A stretch of 64,000 nt of DNA from NCBI RefSeq assembly GCF_022539315.1, contig NC_066313.1, positions 14,635,764 to 14,699,763 on the forward strand. The letters run 5' to 3'. The position numbers were made by a program, and so were the translations under genes. Below are positions 1 to 13,555 of the stretch, piece by piece (within the stretch, counting starts at the first letter, position 1; the number at the start of each line of letters is the position of its first letter). The notes beneath the pieces were generated by a model. It saw only the letters and a list, made by a program, of their open reading frames with translations. It did no database searches and was not told the origin of the DNA. Origin of the DNA: Serinus canaria. Its lineage: Eukaryota > Chordata > Aves > Passeriformes > Fringillidae.

Positions 1-236
1 CGCTGTGCGCCGACCATCGGAGCCGCGGCTCTGACTAGTGCTGCACGAACTCCCTCCGGCGGGGAGCGCACAGACACCTGCTGCCGATCGAATGCCGACG
101 GTGCATCCCAGAATCCTGGGGTAACGTTTTGTCCATGTCTTCCTTTCTCTCTCTGTGTCGTTCTTTTCTCTGCTTGACTTTCTGTCCTTCTCTGGCAGGG
201 ATACATACCCGTCTTTATCAATAAAGAGTTCTCACA
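1..236 (+). mobile_element. Probable LTR 3' portion cut by the window edge
   Basis: A GC- and CpG-rich beginning is followed by a pyrimidine-rich stretch, AATAAA at 220-225 and the end TTCTCACA at 236. The terminal motif resembles the LTR ending at 25583. The left boundary is outside the window. Confidence 0.45.
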
Positions 237-1578
237 TGTAATATTTAGCTCTTCTGTGCTTGATTTCATCTGAGAAGTCTGTTAAAATGAACACCCCACG
301 GTTTCCCTTACAGTGGAATGCAACAAGGACATAATCCATAAATCAGAAGGACAGATTGAACAATCCCAACAGTTTTGGTCGCTGTACACCACAGATGCTG
401 TTGGCCTCAAAGCCTAATTGAATCCTCCCTCACTTCTACCCTGGTCTTTGATGGATCTGTCTGGAGCTCTCCTTAGCCACTGAACAGCTTCAGTCACTGC
501 CTCATTAAACAGAACTAGCCCATAAATAAGGAGCTTTGCAGCATTAATCCCTGCCCATGCTGCCAGTGCTGCTGGTGACTAAAGCATCTCCAGTGTGAAC
601 TTTACACATCTTCTTATCCCTGGGCAATCCTGTTCCCTGAAAAATCAGCAAATGCCCTCAAAGCTGTGAGGCTTGGAGCCTACAAAGGGCTCCAGTCTGA
701 AACACTCTCCCAAGCACTTTTTTCTCCTGCTTCTCTTCTCTAAAGGATATGTACTCCCTAGACCAGTATTCTTACCCAGCTCCTGGATGGAGGAACAGAA
801 AGCTTTGCCCCCTTGCTTCTATCTGCCTCCATGGCATTAATGTCTGAGTTTGAAATACTACTTTTTTTTCATTACTCTAATTTCTGGTCTCCTGTGTTGC
901 TCTTGTTTCAGCCTGGGCTTTTTTTGCTTGGGGGATTTCCTCCTTTCCCTCAGCCTTACACATTTACACCACTGCTGACACAAGCCAGGGCTGGAAGAGT
1001 GTCCAACATACACCACAGATATAAGCAGGCATGCAAAATTCAGCAGCATTGAATTAAACTTGCTGGTGGGAGGATAATTCCTACTATCACATGTATTACA
1101 GTAATCCCTCAGGATAAGATCAAGATGAGCAGGTCACAAAATTAGGGAAACTCCCAGATGCAAAGACTTTGCAATCTAAAAGGAAAACCAAGGCAGGAAA
1201 TCATCTATAATACATGGGATGGGCACTGCGGTTAGTAACTTGATTATTTTTGAGAGTAGGAAGAACCTGAGGAGAACATAATACATAGGAAAAGAAAAGG
1301 TAATGGAACAAAAAGGGGGAGGAAGCAGGTGTCTGAGGATAGCAGCTGACACCAGGAAGGGGGAGAGAAATACTAGAAATGGAGAAATTATTACTTTTTC
1401 GTAATAAACTGTAAATATTCCAGTTTGTGGCAAAATTTAAGTTTTAATGTGTTAAAAAAAATGATGCTGGTTCGTGTCACCCCAGTGTGGGCAGCTGAGG
1501 AGGAGGGAAACTCTGCCCTGTTCAAGAGCTCCCCACCTGCAGTGCTACCTGCAGCTCTGCTGTCCAACATTAGAATGA
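237..1578. other. No recognisable feature
   Basis: AT-moderate non-coding sequence. The short frames here lack domain content and splice context. No repeat family is recognised. Confidence 0.6.
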
Positions 1579-2042
1579 CATGGAGCTACTGGAGCAAGCC
1601 CAGAGGAGGTCATGGAAATGCTCCCCGGAATAGAGCAGCTCTGTTATGGAGACAGGCTGAGAGAACTCAGTGTTCAGACTGGACAAAAGAAGGCTCTGAG
1701 ACCTTAGACCCCCTGCCAGTACCTAATGGGACTGAGAGAGCTGCAGAGGGACTTTGGACAAAGGGCTGGAGTGAGAGGATAAAGGGGAATGGCTTCCCAC
1801 TGCCAGAGGGGAGGGTTAGAAGAAATTGGGAAGAAATTCTTTGCTGTGAGGGTGTTGAACACCTGACACAGGTTGCCCAGAGAAGCTGTGGATATCCCAT
1901 GCCTTGGGAAGTGTTCAAGGCCAGGTTGGACAGGGCTTGGAGCAACCTGGTCTAGTGGACTATGTCCCTGCTCATGGCAGGGGGGTGGAATGAGATGATC
2001 TGTAAGGTCCCTTCCAGCCCAAACCATTCTATGATTCTATGG
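1579..2042 (+). mobile_element. CR1 LINE 3' fragment
   Basis: Shows the typical CR1 3' region: gcccagaggaggtcatggaa, the later ggttgcccagagaagctgtg, then ggtcccttccagcccaaacc and the terminal attctatgattctatg. It is 5'-truncated, as is usual for CR1. Confidence 0.93.
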
Positions 2043-2759
2043 TAAGTCAGAACCCTGCAGTACTATATGAAATTAAATTAGAATTTTAATTTTTTTTTGG
2101 TGGAAAAATATGTCACTATTTACACAAGTGTTACACAAATGTTTTCTTCTGCCTTGACTTAGGTCAACATTTAAATCAACTCTACTGCTTCAAAACCTAC
2201 CTCTGGGAAATTTCACATTCTTACTTCAAACACATTTCCCTACATTTCCCACTGGTGAAATGAAAGCTGGTGTCCACTTGTTCCTGCTCTCACCTTCAGG
2301 GAACTGAAGAGGCAGACAAAGTGTCTGTCTTCTGGTGCGTGTTTGGGTTGGATTTTCTGCCTCTCCAATCCACTCCCAAAAATTAGATACTGATGGAAGA
2401 ACAAGCCTCTTTTTCTCAAGTTTTCCACAGTGGATATCTCGGTTACTACCCATAATTGTGTATAGATAGGATCTTTGGCTAACTGGACACCAACAGCTCC
2501 AGGGAACTAGAGCAAAACCTCCTGCAGGCAACCACCATCTGGCACTCAACCTTTGGACTCCTCTCTAATAATTGTGGAATCATAGTAATTTTATACAAGA
2601 ACATTTAATTACTTAATCATATGTTACAAGCATCCTTGAGCTGCTGAGTGAGGCACACACTCAGTGCAATTATTCACAGGCATGTGATCTCCATCCCTTT
2701 GTAGTGAATATTTAATTAGTTACTGTTAGTTACCCTTGTCAGAGTAACTCCTCACAGGA
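2043..2759. other. No recognisable feature
   Basis: AT-rich unique-looking sequence with no convincing coding frame or repeat. Confidence 0.55.
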
Positions 2760-3455
2760 TGGCTTATCTGTTCTGCCTATCAGCTGGTGGGATATCTCAG
2801 GGCATCTTCCCCCTCGCATGAATTTGCTATTTGGTGAGATAACTCAAGCTGAACATCTGTCTGGTAGTGAGTTATTTCTTGTGCCATTGAGGTGGCTTTC
2901 CCAGCTGACAATAAACATCTTGCCCTGAGAGTGAGCTTGAAGGAAGATAAGCTTGAATTTCTGACTGACAGACACTTCACTTTATAAGCTGTAAAAGCTA
3001 CACAAAACTTTCACAAAGCAGAAGTCTTCTGCACATTTCCTGGAAATGTGTGGGGCTTTTCCCTGAAGTCAGGACCATACTTTGTGGTTACTCTTCCAGA
3101 GGCTGAGTGAAAGGACTCTATGTGTGATTGACTCATCATCAATTGGTGTTAATTACATTGACTCCTAATCTATACTATTTGCTAGCTATAATATAGGCAT
3201 GTTCATGTTGTGCACTGTTTTATGGAAAGCTATTAGTGTTTTAACCTGTGTAGTAAGTAACTCTGTTTAAGGCCTTTTGTCTGTTAATCTTCTGTCTATT
3301 CATTCAGTAATTCATTTTATAATAGACCTGATTGCATGCCCAAGAACTTGCAAGCCAGAGCTCTTTAGGTGTAGGTTGTCTGAATAAAGCTGCTGCCAAA
3401 AATCTGAACCTAAGGCAGAGCTGGTCTAAAGGCTCTCACTTGATCTCCAACAGGT
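2760..3455 (+). mobile_element. Solo-LTR-like dispersed repeat, copy 1
   Basis: About 690 bp that aligns through its length with 33290-33979. Shared segments include cagctgacaataaacatctt (gtaaacatctt in copy 2), ggaatttctgactgacag and acttgcaagccagagc. AATAAA is at 3383-3388. The size, poly(A) signal and termini near tgtt...aaca suggest an ERV LTR. Exact ends are not resolved. Confidence 0.65.
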
Positions 3456-4046
3456 TGTAGAAGCACAATTGTGACAAATATTCCTCTGTATTTTATCCCT
3501 TTAACAAGAAGGTTCTTTCCAATCTTCCTGCTACTAAAGAGAACTCCCTGCAATGTGAACATTCAGAGGAAGAGGAGGAGAATGAGGATGAGGATGAGGA
3601 TGAGGACAAGGAGAATGAAGAGGAGGAGGAGGTGGAGGAAGTGTATCATGGACTTGAGTTTTCACTTTGAAATACATGAATGACTTCTCCAACCCCAATG
3701 CAAACTTCTTATGAACTAGACCCAGCAAACCAAACCCTCTGGATTTGGAGGGCTATGGAGCTGCCATGCTCCATGGAGTTCTCCCCACCTCCAGTGAAGT
3801 ACCTGCTTTGCATAACTAATTTGTGAAGGAAGAGCAGCCTTTTGCCTGAAGTTACCACTTTAGGAAAGTAAACCTAATCTCAGCTCTAAGTGTTAGAACC
3901 CTTCAGCCTAAACCTAGAAATATTTATGGCAGTGTGCTGAGCCACTGCCTTGCTGGAATTGCAGTCTGGGGACTCCATGCCATCTGTGCAGGACAGGCTG
4001 TAGAACTGGATTGCATCTCCCATCATGGTGCCACACGCATCCTAAC
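3456..4046. repeat. Purine-rich (GAG/GAT)n tract with plain flanks
   Basis: The stretch 3565-3640 is a run of GAGGAT and GAGGAG units. It produces an Arg/Met-rich plus-strand frame and a His/Pro-rich minus-strand frame, both artefacts of the repeat. The remainder shows nothing recognisable. Confidence 0.85.
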
Positions 4047-4105
4047 AGGATCATAAAGGTTGGAAAAAACCTCCAAGATCACCCAAGTCCAATCTCATGA
4101 ACATA
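4047..4105 (-). mobile_element. CR1 3' end fragment
   Basis: Reverse-oriented CR1 end: atcataaaggttggaaaaaa followed by cctccaagatcacccaagtc. Confidence 0.8.
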
Positions 4106-4354
4106 CAGAACCTCACCCAGAAAATATGAGCGTACAGAACAACCATGAGTTGACCAAATTTTTCCTACATTTCCAATTGTGAACAACCTCAAAATTTTTC
4201 AGCAAAACATTTTTTAGAAAATAAGCTGAGAAGAAATACGAATTTTCCAGCTTGATGTCTTGTCCAGTATTTGATAAGGACTCTAGAATACCTTCCTGAA
4301 GAAGACAGGCTGATAAAGTCAGTGCTGTTCAGCCTGGAAAGCAGAAGGTTGCCT

Positions 4355-4804
4355 TGATACCTTGAGAAGGCTGACCTAAAACAGATGCGAGACAGAATTA
4401 AAGAATAAAGTAGGTATTTATTAAAAGGCCTTAATGGATACACCTTGGGCAGTGCAAGAGCCCAGGCAGGGCTACACACAAGATGAACCCAATATGGTCA
4501 CAGAAATGGACGACTGGTCATGAGGTCTCTCACTTTTATAAGTTCTGGTCCATTTGCATATTGGGGTTAATTGTCCAATTACAGCTTCAGATTATGAAAT
4601 CCCATCCTTCTTGTTTTCTCTCTTCAGACTATCATTGTTTATGCTTTTGGGCCTGAAATTTGTAATGGTTGTCCTAGGTCCCAAGCTAGAAAAGGAATGG
4701 TTTTGTCTCCCTAATCTGTGAAGAGAGCTTACCAACACTTAATATGATGCACAGCTTAGCAGCACAGAATCTGAAAAATATGAAAGCTGAAACTTAAGGC
4801 ATCA
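4355..4804 (-). mobile_element. Solo LTR inserted in CR1
   Basis: The ends are inverted (TGATACC...GGCATCA). Read on the minus strand it has a TATA-like TATAAAAG (4540-4533) and AATAAA (4422-4417) before the 3' end, so it is an LTR in minus orientation, 450 bp. Only a 3-bp CCT repeat flanks it, so the target-site duplication is not clear. Confidence 0.85.
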
Positions 4805-4998
4805 CCTGGAAACCTCAGAACATCTTCCAGTATCTGAAAGAGCCTACAAGGAAGACAGAGAGGAACTCTGCATCAGGAAATTTAGTGACAGGACAAGGGT
4901 TCAGACTGAAAGAAGGGAAATTTACGGTTAGATATCAGGAAGAAGTTCCTCCCTGTGAGAGTGGCAAGACCCTGGCACAGAGAAGCTGTGGCTGCCTC

Positions 4999-5655
4999 TG
5001 TAAGCGCTGTAATGAGGAATGCAGGACTCCAGGCGGCTCTCCAAAGTGCAGTTTATTGTATCCAAGATGTTACAGCAGTCCAAGGTCCTGGGTGACAGAG
5101 CCTGTGCCTACAGCTGTCAGCTCCAGCTGCAGGCAGGCCTAGAGACCCTTAGTTTAGGTTACAATGCAGTATATACTTTTCTTTGCTGAGCATCTTAATA
5201 CAGAAGAACCAATCTATACCTTAACTTTTATCTATAGCCTATCATAACTACTATAATTACCATATTCATGTCACTATTCTCCAATCACTAAAAGTCAGTA
5301 CATTACAGTTTAAGCTAGAAGCTGCTTTTCAGTTTTCTTGCAGTGGAAAATTCTGAGACCTTTTTTCTACTTGTCACATTGGCAGGCTTGTTTGCCTGTG
5401 CTATCTTTCTGCTTGGTAAAAACATCTTCTTGTTTGAGGTGGGTTTATCCTTTGCTATAAGCCATAAAAACCCCTTCTAACTATCATACCTTTTGCTTTC
5501 TTAGTTATCCAATAAGACTGACTCAGAAATTCTTTCTTTCTATATCAAAACTTGCTTCCATCACTATTTCATTCTCAGGTTCTACATTCAAAAATCTTTC
5601 TGCCAAGCATACATATCTGTGAGACTTTCTTGTCAAACTTTCATCCTTCCCAACA
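4999..5655 (-). mobile_element. Solo LTR with exact 6-bp target-site duplication
   Basis: A 657-bp element starting TGTAAGCG and ending CCCAACA, flanked by TGCCTC at 4993-4998 and TGCCTC at 5656-5661. The minus strand carries AATAAA at 5057-5052, near its 3' end. A 6-bp duplication is typical of class II (ERVK-type) elements. Confidence 0.9.
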
Positions 5656-5796
5656 TGCCTCATTCCTCAAAGTCCTAAAGGCCAAGTTGGATGGGGCTTG
5701 GAGCAACCTGGTCTAGTGAAATATATCCTTCCCCATTGCAGGGCAGTGGAACTGGATGATCTAATAAGGTCCCTTCCAACCCAAATAATTCTATTA

Positions 5797-8700
5797 TTTG
5801 CTTTAAGTGATACCCAAATTGGCAATCAGGTAAATATTAACAGCCTCAGCAGAAGGTCTGAAATATTCGTGACTACAGCACAGTGACAAGGGGACCTGCC
5901 AGATGTTACACAAGGTGTGTCTCACCTGGCAATATCCAGGCACAAGTTCCTGACAGTGGTTAAGAGGTTATAATGTATTAAACCTTCCAAGGATCTTCTG
6001 GCATAATCTCTGAAATCCAGTGTGATCCTTCCACAGGCTATGGATATGAATCTACCTCTCTGTTGCCCACATAAAAAAGAGAGACCTTTAAAACCAGTAT
6101 TGCTTCCCATCTACGAATAAAGGGAGAATTGGACCCATTTTTTTCTGTAACTTTACTATACATAAATCAAGGCACAGACATGCTAACTGCATCACACAAT
6201 AACTTCAAAGTGCTTGAGAGACAACAGAAGTTGTCATTCAGCTCTCACAATCAGCTTTATTTTATGCCAGCCAGACAATACACATTTCATGCAAACTATA
6301 CATTTGCTCCAGCTGATGCTCAGACGAAGGTTCCTGACTTCATGTGAATTCCCCCTTCACTAAGGTACTTGGTTCTTGCTCTGTAGCACCAGTGTTTTTT
6401 TCAGGGGTCCTGGAAGCAGAAGAAAGAGCATCATTGCCAAGCTATCAGAGCAATCAGCTGACCCATGAAAACAAAATGCCACCCCTGAGGTGGAATTTGC
6501 CCCATGACTAATGGCTCTGCAGAGTGTTCCCCAAGCAACCACACATTTGGTATGTCCTCAGGCTGGCTGGTAAGTGGTCCTGCTCCCTGCAAGGAACTGG
6601 TCCAAAAACTCATGGATGTCCACAAAACAACTGAGGGCTCAGGCTGGACTTTTTGACCAGCCCTTGGTTTAACTGTGACAAGGATCATGTCCACCATCAA
6701 CTACAAAAAAATACTTGATTATAACATGCATCGAACAAACACCTTGCTGTAAAATTGTCTCACAAAGAAGCAGTTTGTTTCCCTCATGATGGGTGGTAAA
6801 AGCCCTCTCACAGTGGAGCCGAGCTCTTGTGCCACTCAGGAAGCACCTGGAACCTGTTAAAAACAACCAAAGGAAAGTAAGCCCAGCTAACATATACTAG
6901 CACAAATTTGAGAGCACCCTTTTTCTCTTTGATACTCCCAGGAGACACCAGTAGGTGATGGTGGCACCGAGGTACTGGATGACTGGCAGGGTCGCCTTTG
7001 CACCTGGATAGACTTGGATGGCAGCACAAAAGAACAAAGGCACCCTGGAGTTAGGGTAGAAGCTGCCAGTAGAAGCTCTGGACATGTGTTGGAAGGAAGG
7101 CTGGGTCTTGAGAAAGCACTGAGGGAGGGATGGGGAAGGAAGACCTGTAGGGAACAAGGGAATCAGTCTTCATTAGGAAAGAGGAGGAGGATCTCTGGGG
7201 ATGTAAGAGACATGGATGGATGGGAATGGGTCTGTGAGGATGCAGAAAGGCAGAAAGCAGTTGATGATGCATGAGAAACCTGCTAAGATTTAAAATGGGC
7301 AGCTTTACATGGTGGTTGCATCAAGGGACTGTGGAGATACCCATTTGTCCTCCAGTCTTGCATGATTTTGTGCGGGGACTGGTTCCAGGTTAGAGGAGGG
7401 AAGGAGGAGCTGACACCATGGAGTATGGTCTATGAAATCAACCCAACCCAGACATGAGAAAACCCATTTCTGTGCGAGAGGCTCGTGCGGCAGGACCATG
7501 TGAAGAGACCTGGCAGGACACCTCTCTCTCAAATACTCACCTCACCTTGCCCTTTTTGCTTACTACAAAGAGACATTTGCTGCCAGAAGCTGTTGGCAGA
7601 GGTTGGTAGGAAATCTGCTGAGTTCTTTCTGCGCAGTAGTTCCTATGGGAATGAGGTGAGCCCAGCACCATAGATCAAAGGAAAATGCAGAGCAGCTTCT
7701 CTTTGGAAAGATGCCCCACTGTCAGGGTAGGCCAGGTCCATACTGCTGATGCACAGGCATCTGCTAGGACAGGACCCTTGCCTGGTCTCTGGAGAAGGCT
7801 GGAGATGCCAATGGTCCCCAACGGCACCTGCACTCGCAGTTTGAAGGCCACCAGTAACTACTGCAGATACCAAGCACATCTTCACTCCTCATTTAGTGAG
7901 GGAAGAGGCAGGGACCATGGGGCATGATCTCAGGTTGTCCTGTGCCAGTGTGTACATGATGATGATCCAGGTTCAACCCAATCCAGGTGGGTCAACACCA
8001 GAGCCATCCCACCTCTTCCTTGGTATCCAACCCTGCTCTTGCTGCTACTCTGCATTTCAGAGGAGAGCTTTGAAAGTCAAAAATCATCTCTCCCTGAAGC
8101 AACATGAACTGTTTTCAATCCACCAACATTTTCCTGAGCCCTTGCTAGAATCACCAGGGAAATTCCTCTATCTCAGCAGCACTAGGGTGGTCCCTCCCTG
8201 TTGAGACAGTCAGAAAGCTGCTGCCTGCAGTGTGTGTTCTTCCTTTTAGTCTACTGGCTCTTTTCCCATGACTGTGGGCATCCTTCAGCCATGGATTTCA
8301 GGCCTGAGGAGGAGAAAGAGACTGTGTCCCATCTAGCCCCCTGGCTTCCCCTTTGTTTGCATGAATACAGACAATTGTGTGATTGTCCATCCAAACCTGT
8401 TTTAAACTGGAAGGAGTGTGAGTGGCAGGTAATTATGTTATTTTCCCCCAGAGCTGGTTTTCAGAAACAACAGAGCAGGCACTGCATGGCTGTTCCCTGC
8501 AGGGCTGCACAGCCAGGTCTAGCTCTAGGTACCAGCCTTGGGAAGAGTGAGCTGGCAGTATACAAATAGGAGAGTTGAAAGGAAAGCCTGATCCTGAAAC
8601 ATAACAATTCCCAACACACATGCAGTAACATTTATAAATGACTCCTAAGCCAAGCAAGGAAAGAGTTTGAAGATCTTTGCCCTCATGAGGGCTGCTGATG

Positions 8701-11700
8701 GCAAATTGTGGTGTGAGAAGGTGAGAAATGTAGAAGGGATGAATTGGAGGTGACAGATTTCTCCTGTTGTTATGTCTGAGAGAGGTGCAGAAAGAGTATG
8801 AAATTCAACAGGGGTTTGTTTCCCAGAGTCAGCACAAGGTGTCTGGAAATAACTAGGGGTGTTCATGGGCCACCATGAGCACACATAGCGCCACCTCCTC
8901 TTGTTGGTCCTGGTATAACCACATGGAGCTGGGATTTTGTGACATGGGGTCTAAACTTGCCTCCGAGAGCTCCAGCAATACTATTCTGTTCCTCAGAGAT
9001 GTGGAGGACCTGCTCACATCTCATCCCTGTTCCTCTATGAATTCACATCTTGATGTTTTGGTGGCCTCGTATCAAAATGAGCTGATGACTTGTATTGTCT
9101 TCTGCAAAATTACTTTAATTTAAAGCAGTTTAGCTATTTGGGGGCTGTTACGAGTCAGTATAGGCACACAGAAAATTAAAAGTTGCCTTTAAGAGAACTA
9201 GAAACAGCAGGAATCCTCTACCTGAATCAGTGGCTCAGAAACAGCAAACAACCTCAGGCACAGAACTTTGGTGCTGAAGGAAAGTTTTAAAGAAAAAAAC
9301 CGTGAGAAGTCTGTCCTTTCTTTCCCAGAGAATTCAGATGAGGAGACAGCTCTTGTCTGTGGAGGAATGACCTCTTGGTTAGTGCACTTATCCAGGAGGG
9401 CGTGTTCCTCAGGTTCATGTTCCTCAAAAGACAGAAACTCATTGATTTCCGGGCAAGTGCAATTCCCAGTTAGATTATGAGTAGGTTATAACAAGTCACT
9501 TCTGTCTTCTGAATGCTGTGTTGCCCTTTGTGCACTGAAGCTTGTTGTCTTTACAAAACAGCAACAAAAATGCAAACTTTTTTTGTACTGAAAAATGGTC
9601 TTAACATGGTACTTTATAATTGGTCTCAGTTGCATTCTGTGGAAAAGGCACATCAAGCAGTAGATATAACACTGTGAACTGTATCAGGGAAGTGCAGAAT
9701 TTTAGCCTTGTTCTATACCTCAGCAAGCAGAGGGGTTGCTGCCCCTGCAAAAGTGTGAGACCTGGAAACGTGCACCTGTTTGGGGCCAGCAAGGTCTGGA
9801 GAAGAAAGTGCCTGGTTGTGAAATCTGGCCTGATGTAGGTGTGGGATGAGCAACAAGGAACTCAGCCCTTCGGAGTTCAAACCAAAGCAGCAGATAGGCA
9901 AGCTCTCACAGAACTCTGCTAGTAGAAATGTAGATGTTAGAAGACTTCTGCATACCTTCAAGTGAGATAAGACCTGAGCAGCATGGACGAATCATGTCCT
10001 AAATACCTAAAACTGCAGCTGATATTTTTTCAGTACTTTTTTACTGGTGGAATCTACAGCTAGATTAGCAGCACTGTGGAAGCAAGGCAGGTGGAAGTAA
10101 GTCATGGTGGCACATAGGAAAAGATGCAGGATTTCACCTACATCAAGGGATTGATCCTCTTTCCCAATGCTTCTTTCCAGCAGCCTGGAGATGTCAGGCA
10201 CAACCCAGCTGCAAGTCTTGCTTGTCCTAGATGACATTTCCAGGTTTCTCACTGAGAATTTGAGGTCCCCACACATTTCATCTCTTCTGTCTGCTCTTGC
10301 AGGTAGGACAGGACAGGAACAGACACTGAAAGAAGCCCAGGAGACTGGGCTTCTTGATCCCTCTGTTTGATCCCTCTCCCATCCATGTCCACCAAACTGC
10401 TTCAGTTTTGCCTCTCTTTAGGTCCTCAGACTGAACTCCTGCAGATGGCCCATGAAACCAGACTGGTGACCATGTTCTGAGCTCACTTGGCATGGCCAGG
10501 AGGCTCCTTTGCTCTCTGGCAGGCTGGTGTCACACCACAGGCAGTGAGGGTCACTGTAAGGGCAGAGGAACCGAGCTGCTCCTGCAACTTTCCATGTTTA
10601 TAAGGAGCACCTGGGAAGAAGCACCATGTACTAACAGCTCCAGCCAGCACCAACCAAACTAGCACTTTGAGGCAATGAATTAGGACAAGGAGGCAGCAAG
10701 GAGCCACCTGAGACTGAGTGACAACTGGGTCCTTGATGTACTCACAGGTGGAAGGGACCACGGACAGGTCTAGTCCTCGCCTGGGATGAAGGAAGCAGAT
10801 GTCCAGGGCACCTTCTCAGCCACAAGAAGCCTCCTGGGCATCCATCTCTGAAACATGCTAAGCCAGCTTTTGCTGATTCCCCTGAGAGATATATCTGCTT
10901 GGATTTCCACTGACACATCTCTGCCCACTGCTTCCTGTTACAGGGGAATGTTGTTCCTTTAACATCAGCTGCTTCTGCTCTGGGCTACAAGATTTCTCAT
11001 TCATTCTCCTCGGCTGCTACCACCTGGCAGCACAGGACATCTCTGCAGGAAGCTGGAGAAAGGCCAACCTCTTTATCAGATGCACCAGAATGGCAAGGGA
11101 CAGAAGATCCTGCAGCTTTGAGTGTGCCAGGCTCCTACACTGACAACAAGGCTTGTCCCTGTGGCTGTAAAAGAAAAGAAACAAAAGTACCAGAGGACAA
11201 AAGCATGAGCAGTGCCATCCTAAAAAAGCAGACAGATCTGCAGAAGCAAGACCAGCTGCTTGATTGGCCACCAGGACAGACACACAAGGCACTTGCAGAC
11301 ACATCTAGTGAAGTCACACCAAGAAAGGAGAGAGAGAGAAGGGGCAGTTGGTAGGTGAGGTATCATTTATTCAAGCAGTGAGTGATATCACACAGTACAG
11401 GCAAAGAGAAAGGCTTACAGTCCAAGAGAGACAGGACATGAGACAGTATCTGAGGGAGGATGGGAAGGAGAAGGGTCTTGGTGGAGCTGGGTATTTGGGG
11501 TGGTGTGGAGGAGAAAGGTGTTGGAGGGGAAGAGGTGGGAGAAAGCAAAGGATTGGAGAAGCAGCTATGGGACAGACACAGAAAAGATGGCAGAGAGGAT
11601 GGAGGGAAAATTCTTCTGAGGACAAGAAGGAATGGTGGTGTGGTGGACACATGGGGTCAAGATGGGGAGGTGAGGGCATTGCAGACTGCAAGGGAAGGAG

Positions 11701-11849
11701 CCAACAGGGAGTGGTCTCTGATCAGCAATGAACCTTGGGGAGAGGCAAGAGAGCAGGGGCAAGGGGGGCAAAGACATTCACTGTCCTGCAGCTCCAAAGC
11801 ACTATCTGTTTCATTAAATTCAGGGTACATTCAGGGGTTGTGTCCCTGA
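5797..11849. other. Unique-looking intergenic sequence
   Basis: About 6 kb without recognisable repeats or coding exons. Several open frames of 60-127 codons occur on both strands, but they lack domains and codon bias. Purine-rich stretches (about 11320-11700) account for the longest. Confidence 0.6.
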
Positions 11850-12036
11850 TGATAAATCACAGGATCACAGAAATATTTGGGTGGGAAGGATCTTGAAGAT
11901 CCTCTTGTTCCAACCCCCCTGCCATGGACAGGGACACCTTCCACTAGACCAGGTTTCTCCAGCTCCAGTACACCACTTGCCTTGAACATTTCCAGGGATG
12001 GGACAGCCACAGCTTCTCTGGGCAAATCTCTTGGGT
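11850..12036 (-). mobile_element. CR1 3' fragment
   Basis: Reverse-oriented CR1: ggatcacagaaatatttggg, then ccttccactagaccaggttt and cagggatgggacagccacag. Confidence 0.92.
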
Positions 12037-13509
12037 CCAAGCAAGGTGGCCACAGCTGAACTTGTCTTCAGTTGGGTACTAAATCCTGAACCAGGCCAAG
12101 GAGCAGGTCAGTCCAAGGGTTAGGGGCTGCTCTCAGGACTTCCCTGCCTTGACCATCTGGTACTGGAACCATCAGGTGCTTACAGGTGTTGTTAACTGAC
12201 AAGAACAGACCCATCTGCCACCCGTCATGTGGTGAGATTCCCTCCACCATGTGCCATGCAGGGTGCTCCTCACTCTTTGCTGTGACCCAGTTCTCCAGAC
12301 CTCTTTCAGAGCTAGAGAGGACACACCAGTGTGTGTTCTCCTTCTCCAGCTCTGTTTGGGGACTTGGGGTTGTTGCATGCCACAGGCTAGGCTGGGGTGG
12401 GCAGAGGGCAACAAAGAAGGCTCAGAAATGCTTTCCCCTTCCCATCTCTCACAGTGAAACACATTGAAAGCAGTCAGGGCTCTCACATATCACTGAGATC
12501 TGCCACTACCATCCATCATTTCTCTGGTGGCTGGTCCTTGTCGTTGGATTCCATGGAGTAGACTTCCTTCCCCTGAAGGGCAAGCTGGCATTTTAGAAAG
12601 CATAAAGATGCCTTCAATCCACTAGTAGGATTCTGTTTTATTCTTGCCTCACACGTCCTCCACCATGACAGTCAGGATTAGGAAGTTCTTCCCAAGGCAC
12701 CCTGCAACAGAAATTAAGAGTCTTTACAAGCAATTAAGAGCTCATGACAGACCACCAGTCCTGAAGTACTCAGAGCTGTGTTACCCTTATCACACACCCC
12801 TGAGCTTGGAAGTAGACCCAGTGGCCTTAGTGGAATTGCTCCCAACCCAGAATGCTCAGGTGAATAAGGGCAAATGGAAGTGAGGTGCCAATTCCCCGAC
12901 TGAATCAAACTTACCATGACACTGTTGGAACAAGGCAGAGCAGAAGCCCATGTCTGAACACCACAATATTTTCCAAATGTGGAAAAGATACTGTTCTTGG
13001 AGCTGAGCACATCCATATCATCCTGTTTATACTAGGGAATTTCTCCTTCCTGTGTGGCTCCTCTTCTTGATCTGATGTCACTGTTGGTTCTTATTCCTTG
13101 GACGTTGGGAGGTACAAGCTTTGTCAGAAGCACCTTCTTAAAAAGTCTCTTTCTCTCCTGCACTGGCACATCTCTAAATAAACCCTAAATCAGAAGAATA
13201 TCATGACACAAGAGGCTGCATTTATATAATGGCTGATATGTTAGCTGGTGAAGCATCCTTTTACCAGTCAGGGATGTAAAAATGATAACGGAGGTTTTCA
13301 AAGGGAGCTCAGTTCTGTGCCCAAGCTGGAGTGGAAGGACGGAGAGTGTCAAGGAAAAACTTTTTCATCCACCCATGCACAAGGATCCCAGATGAGTGGA
13401 CACCATGTACTTAAAAGCAGCTCAGTAAAATTGGAAGCAGGGAGGTAGCTCCTGATGAGACTGCTTATGGCAGTCAAAGCGACGCCTCTGCAAAGCCTCT
13501 GATCACTCT
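12037..13509. other. No recognisable feature
   Basis: Non-coding sequence with no repeat family or exon recognised. Confidence 0.55.
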
Positions 13510-13555
13510 CAGATCACAGAATTATTTAGGTTGGAAAAGACCTCTAAAACACTCT
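13510..13555 (-). mobile_element. CR1 3' end fragment
   Basis: Short terminal piece: gatcacagaattatttaggt followed by tggaaaagacctctaaaa. Confidence 0.85.

Larger units (their letters stand above)
4316..5796 (+). mobile_element. CR1 LINE fragment split by two LTR insertions
   Basis: CR1 sequence occurs in three ordered pieces. The first is 4316-4354 (gttcagcctggaaagcagaa), the second 4805-4998 (through gagaagctgtggctgcctc) and the third 5656-5796 (to the cttccaacccaaataattct end). Removing the two LTRs gives one continuous CR1 3' region. Confidence 0.88.

Noticed and set aside
3471..3683. Arg/Met-rich frame and its His/Pro-rich mirror
   Set aside because: Both come from the GAGGAT purine tract.
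8201..8569. 122-codon frame upstream of other short frames at 7-9 kb
   Set aside because: No domain, no splice context; length is within chance for the local composition.
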